The position numbers and the translations under genes were made by a program. 64,000 nucleotides of DNA from Rosistilla oblonga (GTDB lineage Bacteria; Planctomycetota; Planctomycetia; Pirellulales; Pirellulaceae). The notes below the pieces were generated by a model that was not told the DNA's origin, did no database searches, and saw nothing but the letters and a program-made list of their open reading frames with translations. Shown one piece after another: positions 7,894 to 17,400 of this stretch (position 1 is its first letter; every line of letters starts with the position of its first letter). The DNA lies in assembly GCF_007751715.1 (NCBI RefSeq), contig NZ_CP036292.1:2480001-2544000 (forward strand). Direction: 5' to 3'.

Positions 7894-10469
7894 GGCTTGC
7901 TCATCCGCACTTGGTCGATCGATGTCAGTAGTCGCGATGGGCCGGCGTGTACCATGTATTTGTTGGTAATCGCTTGGGACAGTTGCGGCAGGTGCAGTTC
8001 CAGTTTTCCGAACACTTCGACCAGCTCCCGTCGGCGGTCCTCGGAGTGATTTTCGCCGATCGCTTCGATATCTAACATCCGTACCGCGTATAACGCCGAC
8101 AGCAGCATCCGCTGCTCGCTGCTGGTCGGTTGCGATTCGGTCCGCGGCAGCCGATCGACATGATCTTTAATCCGCAGCAATTGGTAGACGACGCTGCGTG
8201 GGTTGGTCTCATCGGTTAACAACAAATCGAGTACCGGTACCTCGTTCAAGTTCGATAGGTAGCGGTAACGGTAGGTCATCAGGCTGTCGCAAACCTGCAG
8301 CAACGCTTCGAGCATCTCGCCGGTGATCTCTTGTCCGACCGAGAAACAGTTGTTCAACAGCGACGTCGTTTGCGTGGCCCGTTCGATCCGCAAGCCGAGG
8401 TCCATGAAGTGGAACGCTTGGGTGCGCGTCATGCTCTCGGACATCATGCCGATAAAGGCGACGAGATCGACGATCAATTCGTTCGACATGTTCAAGAGAT
8501 CGGTGAGATCCCACGTCCCCGTCGCGGGTGCCCGGAACTGTTCGTCGACTCGAACCAGAACACGCCAGCTGTCAGCTGACAGACGATCGCGGACCCGCGA
8601 TGCGGTTCTGTAGGTCGCGGCCAGCATCGATCGCAGCGAACCCGATGCGGTGGCGTCAAAGGTCGAAATTGGCAGGTTTTCTTCGATCGCAGGCAACTGT
8701 TGGCGAATTCCTTCGACGACAAACCCCGGTTCGATCTGACCTTGATCGGCCATCGTCCGCAGCAGCATCGGCAGTTCCGAACGCAGATGGCTCGCCGATT
8801 CGCTGGTCAATCGCATCGTCACCGCACGCAGCAACCGGGCTGCCGAATCGGCCCGTTCCACTTGGCGTCCGAGCCAATAAATGTCATCGGCCACGCGACT
8901 GGGCAGGTCATCACCACTGCGCCGCAGCTTGACCGGTTCGTGCCGGCCTTGGAACAGACTGTCGTGCTGCGGTGGCTCTTTGCCTTGGATCCAAATGTCT
9001 TTGCTCCCCTCGCCGGAGACCAAAGACATCTCCAACGAACCGAGCTCGGTCGACGTTCGCGCTAGCCCGCCATGCATGACTTCAAACGAATCGCCCGACG
9101 CGATCATATACGCTCGCATCGCGAGATAAGCCGCCGAGACGTTGCCGCCGCCCCAGTTGGGCATCGTCGATCGAACGACCCGCTCCTGACCGACAAATTC
9201 GGACGGCCGCGCCTTGATCCGTTCGGCCAATTGATCGTTGGGCAATTGCTTCAGGTGTTCGGTCACCTGACGTTCGTGGCCCCGTTGGCGGAAGGCGCGT
9301 TTGATCACCAAGCGATCGAGATTGGCGAGCACATATTCGCGGCCGACCGCATCGCCGCACCACCATGTCGCCACGCTGGATAACTTAAGATCCTCGCCTA
9401 ACAATGTCTTGCACAGAGCCCCGATGTAGGCCATGAAAATCGGCGACTCGACCAAACCGCAGCCCAGCGGATTCGTGATCGCAACGTTTCCAGCCGCTGC
9501 CGCGTCGACGAGTCCCGCGATCGCACCGGGAGAACTGGACGGCAGTTCCAGCGAGTCGCAGTCGACGGTATTGGGTCGCCGCAAAATCACGTCGACCGGA
9601 TACAAACCGCCCAGCGTTTTCATCCAGACACAGCGATCGCGGACTGCCAGATCGGCCCCTTCGACAAGCGTGTAACCGAGGTAGCGGGAAAGGTAAGCGT
9701 CTTCGAAATAGTTTTCGCTCGACGGCCCTTGGCTCAGCAGCACGATCCGCGGATTGTCTTTATGCCGCGTCGCGATCCGGCGGCAGGTCTCCCGCAGGGC
9801 GCGAAAGTAGGGAGCGAGTCGCTGGACGTTGCAGGCTCGAAATCCCTCGGGCAACATCCGCGATTCGACGACGCGGTTTTCCAACGCGTATCCGGCTCCC
9901 GAAGGTGCTTCGGTGCGATCGGCAAGCAACCACCAACCGCCGTCGGGAGCGCGGCCAAGGTCGGCGGCGTAGCTGTGCAGATACCGCCCCATGCTCGGCT
10001 TCAAATTGTGCAGCGTGGTGTGAAAACCAGGATGGGCAAAGATGATCTCCGGCGGCAGCACGCCATCGCGAATCAACTTCTTCGGCCCATACAGATCGGC
10101 CAGCGTCAGCTCGAGAACCTTAGCGCGTTGTTGCAGTCCATCGGAGAGATTGCCCCATTCTTTTTGGGGGATTATCAGCGGCAGCGCGTCCAGCTCCCAC
10201 GGCCGCGGTTTGTCCAACGGATCGCCGTACGCTCCGTAGGTGACACCGTTTTCGTGGATCAACCGCTTAGCCTGCGTCCAACGACGCAGCATCTCCTCAT
10301 TTCCCACGCGATTGATTGCCGCAGCGAATCGCTTCCAGTGGGAACGCATCTGTTGTGGGGCGGCAAACAATTCATCGTAACTGCCAACCGGAGGCGAATA
10401 ACCTGCGAAGACGCTGATCACGGCGGCCGTTTGCGGATCGGGTAACGAACCTTGCTGCTGCGTTTGCAT
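7890..10469 (-). CDS. Circularly permuted ATP-grasp / alpha-E fusion protein
   Basis: 859 residues from the ATG at 10469. A TTG six codons upstream (10487) is possible, but the ATG has GGAAG just in front of it. The N-terminal half (about 1-480) is a circularly permuted ATP-grasp type 2 domain, recognised from RIVLLSQGPSSENYFEDAYLSRYLGYTLVEGADL-type sequence, ITNPLGCGLVES and LDRLVIKRAFRQRG. The C-terminal part from about 520 (SRVADDIYWLGRQVERADSAARLLRAV) is an alpha-E domain (DUF403). The two domains are often separate adjacent genes and here they are fused. Proposed role, from family knowledge: ATP-dependent ligation producing a small peptide, together with the coupled transglutaminase. There is no signal peptide. 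Confidence 0.9.
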   Translation of the reverse strand: MQTQQQGSLPDPQTAAVISVFAGYSPPVGSYDELFAAPQQMRSHWKRFAAAINRVGNEEMLRRWTQAKRLIHENGVTYGAYGDPLDKPRPWELDALPLIIPQKEWGNLSDGLQQRAKVLELTLADLYGPKKLIRDGVLPPEIIFAHPGFHTTLHNLKPSMGRYLHSYAADLGRAPDGGWWLLADRTEAPSGAGYALENRVVESRMLPEGFRACNVQRLAPYFRALRETCRRIATRHKDNPRIVLLSQGPSSENYFEDAYLSRYLGYTLVEGADLAVRDRCVWMKTLGGLYPVDVILRRPNTVDCDSLELPSSSPGAIAGLVDAAAAGNVAITNPLGCGLVESPIFMAYIGALCKTLLGEDLKLSSVATWWCGDAVGREYVLANLDRLVIKRAFRQRGHERQVTEHLKQLPNDQLAERIKARPSEFVGQERVVRSTMPNWGGGNVSAAYLAMRAYMIASGDSFEVMHGGLARTSTELGSLEMSLVSGEGSKDIWIQGKEPPQHDSLFQGRHEPVKLRRSGDDLPSRVADDIYWLGRQVERADSAARLLRAVTMRLTSESASHLRSELPMLLRTMADQGQIEPGFVVEGIRQQLPAIEENLPISTFDATASGSLRSMLAATYRTASRVRDRLSADSWRVLVRVDEQFRAPATGTWDLTDLLNMSNELIVDLVAFIGMMSESMTRTQAFHFMDLGLRIERATQTTSLLNNCFSVGQEITGEMLEALLQVCDSLMTYRYRYLSNLNEVPVLDLLLTDETNPRSVVYQLLRIKDHVDRLPRTESQPTSSEQRMLLSALYAVRMLDIEAIGENHSEDRRRELVEVFGKLELHLPQLSQAITNKYMVHAGPSRLLTSIDQVRMSKP

Positions 10470-10638
10470 GTTCTTCCAGGTTGCCAAGATGCGAAGGTTC
10501 GCGTAAGTCTGCGATCAAACGACTAGGCTACCAAAACCAGCGGTCATACAACAGCGGGACCGCCCCGTCGCACCGCAGTTGAAGCCTTGGCAGGCTGCGT
10601 TGGATCGGGAGAATCCGTGCCAATACGCACGATTGTCG

Positions 10639-11472
10639 TTAATCCTCCCCTTCGGCCATCCCGTACAGCCGGCGTATCTCCGCCAAATCCTCGGTCACCG
10701 GCGGCAATTGCGGATCCATCTCTTCCAGCGTTTTGCGAACGATCTGCGAAACGACTGCATTGCGATACCACTTTCGATCCGCCGGAATCACAAACCACGG
10801 CGCGTGCTTGGGGCTACATTTCTCGAACGCGGTTTGGTAAGCCTCGCGGTAATCGTCCCACCGGTCCCGTTCGTGGTAATCGGCGGCGTTCAATTTCCAG
10901 TGCTTCTCGGGCAGATCCAACCGCTCCTTGAACCGCTCCAACTGTTCTTCCGGACTGATGTGCAGATAGAACTTCAAAATCCGAGTCCCCGCCGAAGCCA
11001 GCAGCGACTCAAACGAATTGATCAGATCGTAGCGCTCCTTCCAAACGCTCTTGGGAACCAAGTCGTGGACGCGGACGATCAACACGTCTTCATAATGAGA
11101 ACGATTGAAGATCGAAACCTGCCCGCGGGCGGGGACGCAAGGATGGACACGCCACAGAAAATCGTGAGCCAGTTCCAGTTCGGTCGGCTTCTTAAACGAA
11201 TGGACGCGGCAGCCTTGCGGGTTCATCTTCCCCAACACGCGGCGAATCAAACCGTCCTTGCCCGCCGCGTCAGGCGCTTGCAGAACGATCAGCAGCGATT
11301 GCTTCCCTTCGACAAACATCCGGTATTGCAGCTGACGGATCGCTTCGACATTATCCGCCGTCAATTGCTCCGCTTCCTCGCGATCCTTGAACGGTTTGTC
11401 CTCGCGCGGCTCGATATCTTTCAGTTGCACCTTGCCATCGGGCTTGACGCGATATTCGTGATACAGATCCAT
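10639..11472 (-). CDS. ppk2: Polyphosphate kinase 2 family protein
   Basis: 277 residues, normal for a single-domain PPK2. The ATG at 11472 has GAGG 6 bp upstream. Walker A is APDAAGKDG (66-74), the lid/second motif is FNRSHYEDV (122-130), and the downstream Arg/Asp-rich YHERDRWDDYREAY is typical. PPK2 enzymes move phosphate between polyphosphate and nucleoside mono- or diphosphates in the cytoplasm; the subclass cannot be fixed by eye. The gene starts 14 bp after cinA ends, so they are probably one transcript, and the ATP-grasp gene follows after 169 bp. Linking polyphosphate to ATP supply for the ATP-grasp enzyme is only speculation. Confidence 0.9.
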   Translation of the reverse strand: MDLYHEYRVKPDGKVQLKDIEPREDKPFKDREEAEQLTADNVEAIRQLQYRMFVEGKQSLLIVLQAPDAAGKDGLIRRVLGKMNPQGCRVHSFKKPTELELAHDFLWRVHPCVPARGQVSIFNRSHYEDVLIVRVHDLVPKSVWKERYDLINSFESLLASAGTRILKFYLHISPEEQLERFKERLDLPEKHWKLNAADYHERDRWDDYREAYQTAFEKCSPKHAPWFVIPADRKWYRNAVVSQIVRKTLEEMDPQLPPVTEDLAEIRRLYGMAEGED

Positions 11473-11486
11473 CGTTCGCCTCGCGG

Positions 11487-12731
11487 TTAGTTTGCAAGAA
11501 GTACTTGACGCAGAAAGTTCAGTCCCGCCTTGCCGATCCGTGGCGGCAAGACGTCGGGATGTCCGCCCATATGGAATGTGATCGAGCGCGGTGTTGCCAG
11601 TTTTCGACCGGTCACAACCAGCCGAATGTCGGAGCTAGGATTGGTCTTTCCCTCTCCGGGGACGATCGTCGGATAGCCATCGATCGCCAACGCCCAATCG
11701 GCATCAAATCGTTCCATCACCTCCGCCGTCCATTGTTCGGGCGAACCGTTCTGCGGCACGCCGAGTACACTTCGCCAGCGGTTCGATGCCCGTTGATCGC
11801 TCAATGACAAACCGCCGCGATACAGATCGGGGCGTTCGCATGCGCTCAACCAAGTGTCGGCCAGCGAATTAAAACCGTGTTCGACACAACAAAGTGTTTC
11901 ACCACGCCGGTCCAGCAATTCGATAATGGCATCCTGCAGTTCGAAATCGTCCCCTTCGCCGAAGATGAACTCGCCAACGCGCTGCCGCAAGCTTTCGGTG
12001 ACGCGATCGATCTGCGATTGGCAATCGGCTTCGTCGCTCCCCTCGGCAAAAATCCGCAGCGAGATCGTCGCCCGATTGACGGTGATCCCAACTTGCGGCG
12101 TCTGCTTGCGATCCAACAGATCGGCGATCCGCGACTCCATGTCGCTCTCGCCGACACCAAAACATTTGACCACATGTTGCCGCACGACGCGTCGCACGCC
12201 AAGCAATTCACGCATCCGGACCGCCACGCCAGCGTTCCACATCTGACGCATCTCCGCCGGCACGCCGGGCAGACAGAAGACGTGGCAATCGGAGCGACCG
12301 GGCCGTTCGACCGTCAGATCGATTCCCGGCGCGGTGCCGTGCGGGTTGTGGATCAGGCGGCTCCCCTGAGGGAACTCCGCCTGCAAACGGTTCCGATCGG
12401 GCATCTCGCGCCCGACAAAAAACGATTGGATGTGATCGAGTGCCTCCTGGCGGATCTCGATCGGGCGATCGGTCGCCGCCGCGATCGCTTTGCGCGTCAG
12501 ATCGTCTTGAGTCGGCCCCAGGCCACCGGTCATCACGATGTAGTCGGACCGGCCGATCGCGATCCGAAAGACATCGACGCAGGCATCGAAGTCGTCGCCG
12601 ACGCTGCTGTGATAAAGAGTCCGTACGCCCAAGTCGCCGAACTGAGACGCCAGCCACTGGGAATTGGTATCCAACCGGCTGCCGCTGGTGATCTCGTCGC
12701 CGATCGCAATCACTTCTGCACAAATGGTCAT
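11487..12731 (-). CDS. cinA: CinA family protein with degenerate C-terminal domain
   Basis: 414 residues, the usual CinA length. The N-terminal MoCF-type domain is well preserved: EVIAIGDEITSGSRLDTNS at the start and TGGLGPTQDDLT at 68-79; this domain is an ADP-ribose/NAD-related pyrophosphatase in studied members. The C-terminal domain (about 255-414) normally carries AESCTGG, with the catalytic Ser, and a conserved Lys before LLGV, and acts as NMN deamidase. Here the corresponding stretches read VEHGFNSLADTW and LSDQRASNRWRSVLGV, so both residues seem lost. The fold may remain while deamidase activity is probably gone. It starts 88 bp after gntP and is followed closely by ppk2. Confidence 0.88.
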   Translation of the reverse strand: MTICAEVIAIGDEITSGSRLDTNSQWLASQFGDLGVRTLYHSSVGDDFDACVDVFRIAIGRSDYIVMTGGLGPTQDDLTRKAIAAATDRPIEIRQEALDHIQSFFVGREMPDRNRLQAEFPQGSRLIHNPHGTAPGIDLTVERPGRSDCHVFCLPGVPAEMRQMWNAGVAVRMRELLGVRRVVRQHVVKCFGVGESDMESRIADLLDRKQTPQVGITVNRATISLRIFAEGSDEADCQSQIDRVTESLRQRVGEFIFGEGDDFELQDAIIELLDRRGETLCCVEHGFNSLADTWLSACERPDLYRGGLSLSDQRASNRWRSVLGVPQNGSPEQWTAEVMERFDADWALAIDGYPTIVPGEGKTNPSSDIRLVVTGRKLATPRSITFHMGGHPDVLPPRIGKAGLNFLRQVLLAN

Positions 12732-12819
12732 TCGTCGGGGTGTCCGTAAGTCGCCGCGCTAGGGCGATCGTGCCAATGAAAAGGGAACGCCGACACGTCG
12801 CCGAGCCGTTCGCGGAGGA

Positions 12820-14283
12820 TCAATGATTCATCGGCAACAACCACGCTCCCAACACCGTGAAGATCAACGCGGAGATCCCCATCGCGATGCTCATCGGAGC
12901 CAGCGTCCGCAAGCCTTCGCTTTCGGTCATCCCACTCATCTTGCAGATCACCCAGAACCCGCTGTCGGCCATCCACATGATCGGCTTGGATCCCGCCCCG
13001 ATCGCCGTTGCCAGATAAACTGGATGGTACGGCAAGATCTCGGGATTGGCAAAGCCCTGCAGCACGCCGGCGGCGGTGATCATCGCAACCGTTGCCGAAC
13101 CCTGCAGCGTGCGGATCGATGCGGTCACTAAAAATGCGAGCGGCAGCAGCATCAATCCCGGCAGGCTGCCAGTCATCTCCGCGACCGCTTCGGCGATCCC
13201 CGCGTAACGCAGCATCGTCCCAAACGCTCCGCCGGCACTGGTGATCAAAATGATCACGCCGCCGCTGGCCAACGCCTTGCCGATCAATTGGTTTCGGTCG
13301 CTTGCGACGGGAGCCCATCGCAACAGCCCCATCGCCATCGCCGCTGCGATTCCCAACGCCACGTTTTTGTCGCTGGCAAGTTTGACAATCCGTCCAAGCG
13401 AATCGGTCCAGGCTGGCGCGGCGCCGGAATCGAAGCTACCGATCCACATGTTCCACGCCGTTCCGCCAGCGATCAGCAGCACCGGCAAAGCGATCGGCAA
13501 CAGAGCCAACCAGAACGGCGGTCCCTCGACTTCATCGATCGACGGTGGTCCGCCGGCCGATTTTTCGTCCGCCGGTGTCTCGTCATCGCGCAGCGGAACG
13601 TCGACGAAGCGGTTGATCACGGCGGCCGCCGACAGCGAAAGGACGCTCGAACAACAGCAGATCGCCAGTCCGCCGACCATCATGTCGAAGATCTCGATGT
13701 GCAATTCGGCCGCCACGGCTAGCGGTCCTGGAGTCGGCGGCACCAGTGAATGCGCTAACGATCCACCGGCGAGGATCGCCAAAATGTAAAGCACGTAATC
13801 TTTGCCGACCTGCCGCCGCAGCGACTTGGCCAACGGGACCATCAGGTAAAAGACGGTGTCGAAAAAAACGGGGATCCCCAGCAGAAACGAACTGCCCGCC
13901 AACGCGTAGGAGGCGCGGGCTTCTCCCACGATCGCCAGCATCCGCCGGATGATTACCGCCGCGGCGCCGCTGTGCATCAGACAGCTGCCGACCACGCTGG
14001 CCAGCGCAATCAGAATCCCGATCTTTCCGGCGTAATCGCCGAACGATTGAGCCAACCGCTGGGCGCCGCTGCTGCTGACAAACGAAGCGGCTTCCTGTTG
14101 AGTCCAGGCACCTTTGGACTTCTCCATCTGAAGGCCGGCGTAATCGACCAACGCGGCGTCGGGAGTCAACACGGCGACCAAAAATCCGGCCATCGCCAAC
14201 GCCAAAAAGGCATGCAGCCGCAGCCACAAGATCGAAATCAAGACGACCGCAACCGCGATCGCAACAATCCACCAAATACTCAC
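12820..14283 (-). CDS. GntP family permease
   Basis: About 487 residues. I prefer the GTG at 14283 (V-S-I-W-W-I-V-A-I); another GTG lies at 14292. There is no in-frame ATG before the first helix, and the open frame up to 14406 adds a basic, non-membrane stretch that looks like noncoding sequence. There are about 12 hydrophobic helices. GntP-type signatures are visible, including GIPVFFDTVFYLMVPL, LVPPTPGPLAVA and the SAGGAFG segment near the C-terminus. The family carries gluconate and other organic acids by proton symport in the inner membrane. No gluconate kinase or sugar-acid catabolic gene is adjacent, so the substrate is unknown. It could be read through from the giant-protein genes upstream. 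Confidence 0.88.
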   Translation of the reverse strand: MSIWWIVAIAVAVVLISILWLRLHAFLALAMAGFLVAVLTPDAALVDYAGLQMEKSKGAWTQQEAASFVSSSGAQRLAQSFGDYAGKIGILIALASVVGSCLMHSGAAAVIIRRMLAIVGEARASYALAGSSFLLGIPVFFDTVFYLMVPLAKSLRRQVGKDYVLYILAILAGGSLAHSLVPPTPGPLAVAAELHIEIFDMMVGGLAICCCSSVLSLSAAAVINRFVDVPLRDDETPADEKSAGGPPSIDEVEGPPFWLALLPIALPVLLIAGGTAWNMWIGSFDSGAAPAWTDSLGRIVKLASDKNVALGIAAAMAMGLLRWAPVASDRNQLIGKALASGGVIILITSAGGAFGTMLRYAGIAEAVAEMTGSLPGLMLLPLAFLVTASIRTLQGSATVAMITAAGVLQGFANPEILPYHPVYLATAIGAGSKPIMWMADSGFWVICKMSGMTESEGLRTLAPMSIAMGISALIFTVLGAWLLPMNH

Positions 14284-14402
14284 AGTCGCCACGACTCGTT
14301 GAAGGGAATTCGGAATCAAACAGCGAGCAGTATATACGCGACGTCGTTGCCGAAAACACCATCGATCGGGCGTGAAGGGTGGAAAGTTGCGAATTGCAGG
14401 TT

Positions 14403-17400
14403 TCAAGCCGCTTGCGGACGGCGTGCGTGACGGCGGCGAACCAGCGTCGTCGCGATCAGAAATCCGCCGAACAGAACTCCCATCGCGGCTAAACGAACGC
14501 CGCGGCGGAGCGACGACGACGGGATCGCTTGGGCAGTGATCTCGATCTCGCCGCGGGGAGCCGAAAAGAAATACTCCTGGCCGCCCCGCTCCAGCGGCAA
14601 TTCGGTCTCCAGACTCGCCAAGTAGACGTTGCTCGCGATCGCTCCTGTCGCCGGTGGCAGATTTATCTGATCGCCAAGCTGCATCCCGCGTTCAAAACCT
14701 TCGCCCGCTTCGGACAATCGCTCGGTTCGCGATTCATCTGCCATGCCCATTCCCATCTCCATGCCAGGAGTGGCGGGCCGGCGACCGAAGTCTTGGTTCG
14801 CAGACGTGGAAGGCTGCGCCGCGGCAGCAGGAGCATTGGGCCCGGCGGCAAACGGATCGGTCGCGTCGCCGAACGGGCCGGGCTGACCGCGAAACGGTTC
14901 TCTGTCAGGCGACTCTCTTAACGCCCTGTCCGCTGGCATCGCCTCATATTCATATCCGCCGCCTCCCATTGCGCCGCCGTTGGGCGAGATCGATCGCTGT
15001 GGCGAAGCGGTCGATGGCGATGGGCTTTGTTCCCGCTGCAGTTGCTGCGAATAGCGACTGACGTCGTCGCGCATCCCGCCGCGAACTTGCGCAGCCGGAC
15101 GAGGCGTCGTCGGTTGAGCGTCGTCGAATCGTAGCGCGGGTAGTGCCGATTTGTCGGCACTACGATTTGCTTCACCCTTGCGTTGCGATCGCGGATCGGT
15201 CTGGAGACGTGGCGTTTGCTTCGCTCCCTTCGATTTGGAGTCCTTCCCTGCGATCGGTTCTTGAGGCATCGCCAATCCGTTTTGCGCAAACCAATCGCGG
15301 TTGAACGTCTGCAATTGACGCTCCTTCGTTTCGTTGCCAGCCGCGCCCGCCCGGGAAGCTGAAAAGTTGCCAAACTCTCCCAACTCATCGACCACTCGAC
15401 GGCTGCGCGAATTGGAACCGCGGTCGAAATAGGACTGCAGTTGATCGCTGTTGCCGACGCTCAACATTTGATCGGCTTTGCGGCGGTTCTCGACCACCTG
15501 TTCGGCAGCTTGTTGTTGCGTGATGGTGTTCAGATCCAGTTCCTTCTGAACCGCTTCGCTCTGCTGGTAGAACTCGGCGTAGTCGTTTTGATGGGCTTCG
15601 ACGATCCGGCCCAACTTCTTTAAGTTCGTTTCGGCGCGAACTTTGGAGTATTCGTTTTTGCTGCTCAGCGCACTGGAGAGCATCCGGAACTGCTGGGTCA
15701 AATGTTTCAAATCCAACGCCCGGTAATCCCCTTCGTTATCGACGCGTTGCATCGTGCCGTCGAATCCATACCAACGATGCGACTTCGGCAGCAGCAACCG
15801 CACCTGGCTGATCTCGACGTGGATGTTGGTCGTATGGACTAGCGGAAACTCGACCCGCGAACGCAGCCCGTTCAGATCGATCGCTCCGCCGTACTTCAGC
15901 ACGACGCCGTAATCGGTATCTCCTTCGGCAGTTTTCACCAACGGAATCCGCACGCTTTGCTGACTCGATCCCCCGGGAACCAGCGTCGGTTTCACCGGTT
16001 CGCCCGCGACGCTGGCGGTCCACAGTCGAGCATCCCGCGGCAGTTCGATTTCCAAAAACTGTTCGGTGTCGTTGTTGATCCGGTATTCAACCGCAGCGCG
16101 ATAGGTGCCGGCGTCGTCGACGACCAACACCGTTTCCGCTTTGCCAATGCTCGCTCCGGCGGTACGAACTTCGGCCCGTTGATTTGTGCGAAATCCAAGC
16201 TGCGGCGCCGGAGCCGCTTCGTTGACGACAAAGGCATCGCCAAGCGAAGCTCCCAAAACCTCGGCCAACACGCGTCGCTGGCTGTGCAATCGTCCCAGCG
16301 GCTCCAATCCGATCGGTTCGTCGATCACCACTTCGTCGCGGCCGTCGTTTTCCAAAGTTACAAAGCGACCGATCGTTTGGCCGGTTTCCAAAATCGGAAT
16401 CGGGATCGTTTGCGGCGCGTCGTCCAACAGCCGCGTCTGGCGGACCAGAGCGCGAACCTGCCCCATCAAATCGTCCTGCAACTGGATCGTCACGCGGACG
16501 TACTCGGGACGCTCGGGGACCGCAGCGATCGTCTTGCGTCGCAGCGACGCTTGCTGGATCGTGGCGTCGGCCAGCCGTGCCGGCAGCAGGAACGAATACT
16601 CCCGGATTCCAGCTCGCGAAACATCCAACGCGATCACGATCAATTCTTCGATCGCACGCTGGGTCACGCGAACGTTGGTGAATGTCCGCCCCTTCACGAT
16701 CGCCTGCTGTGGCGTCACGCGAATCGTTCCCGAATATTCGGGCTGACGATACGCGATCGCCAGCGTCGTCGCCCGTCGTTGATCCGCTTGCAACCACTCA
16801 TTCACATTGCCTCGCAGCGTCGCGTTGCAGTTTTGCAAATCCGCAGCCACCGCCGAATAGGCAGGGTCGATTTGGATCGCAATTTCTCCCTGCTGTCGCT
16901 GCACGTCCAGAACCTGGATCGCGGGTAGAGCCACATCCTGCTGGGGATCGTCACGCGATGAACCACCGCGGATGACGACGGCAAAATCTCCTTCCAGTCC
17001 TTCCGCCAAGAAGATCGACATCCGGCGGTGCTGTGGATCGCCATCGATCGCTGACGTCGACCATTGGTAATCGCAAGGAGCCGAAACATCATCGATCACA
17101 AAATCTGCGGGCAATCGCAGACGCAGTTGATGCGTCGGACTATCGTGAACCTGCATCCCGATGCGACATTCCACATCCGCCTTCCGCTCGGTAATCCGCA
17201 GAATCGTTTGCAGCGTCGCCGCGCAGCGAGCCTCGATCGGCGCGGCGGTCAACGACAACGTAAACGGTGTCGCATTGAAGCGGTACGCTTGGAAGGGACG
17301 AATCCCCAACGGGCTTTCATCGTAATGCGCGACCTTCAACAGCGCGGCGATCTGTTTGGCATCGATGTCGGTCCGCGCCAACCCAACGGTTTCTTCAGCG

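Noticed and set aside
7490-10445. Many medium-length plus-strand frames opposite the ATP-grasp and transglutaminase genes
   Set aside because: They are antisense shadows in GC-rich coding DNA; the minus-strand proteins have complete family motifs.
14284-14406. TTG start of the GntP permease overlapping the giant-protein stop
   Set aside because: The extra 41 residues are basic and not membrane-like, and no ribosome-binding site precedes the TTG. The GTG at 14283 starts directly at the first helix.
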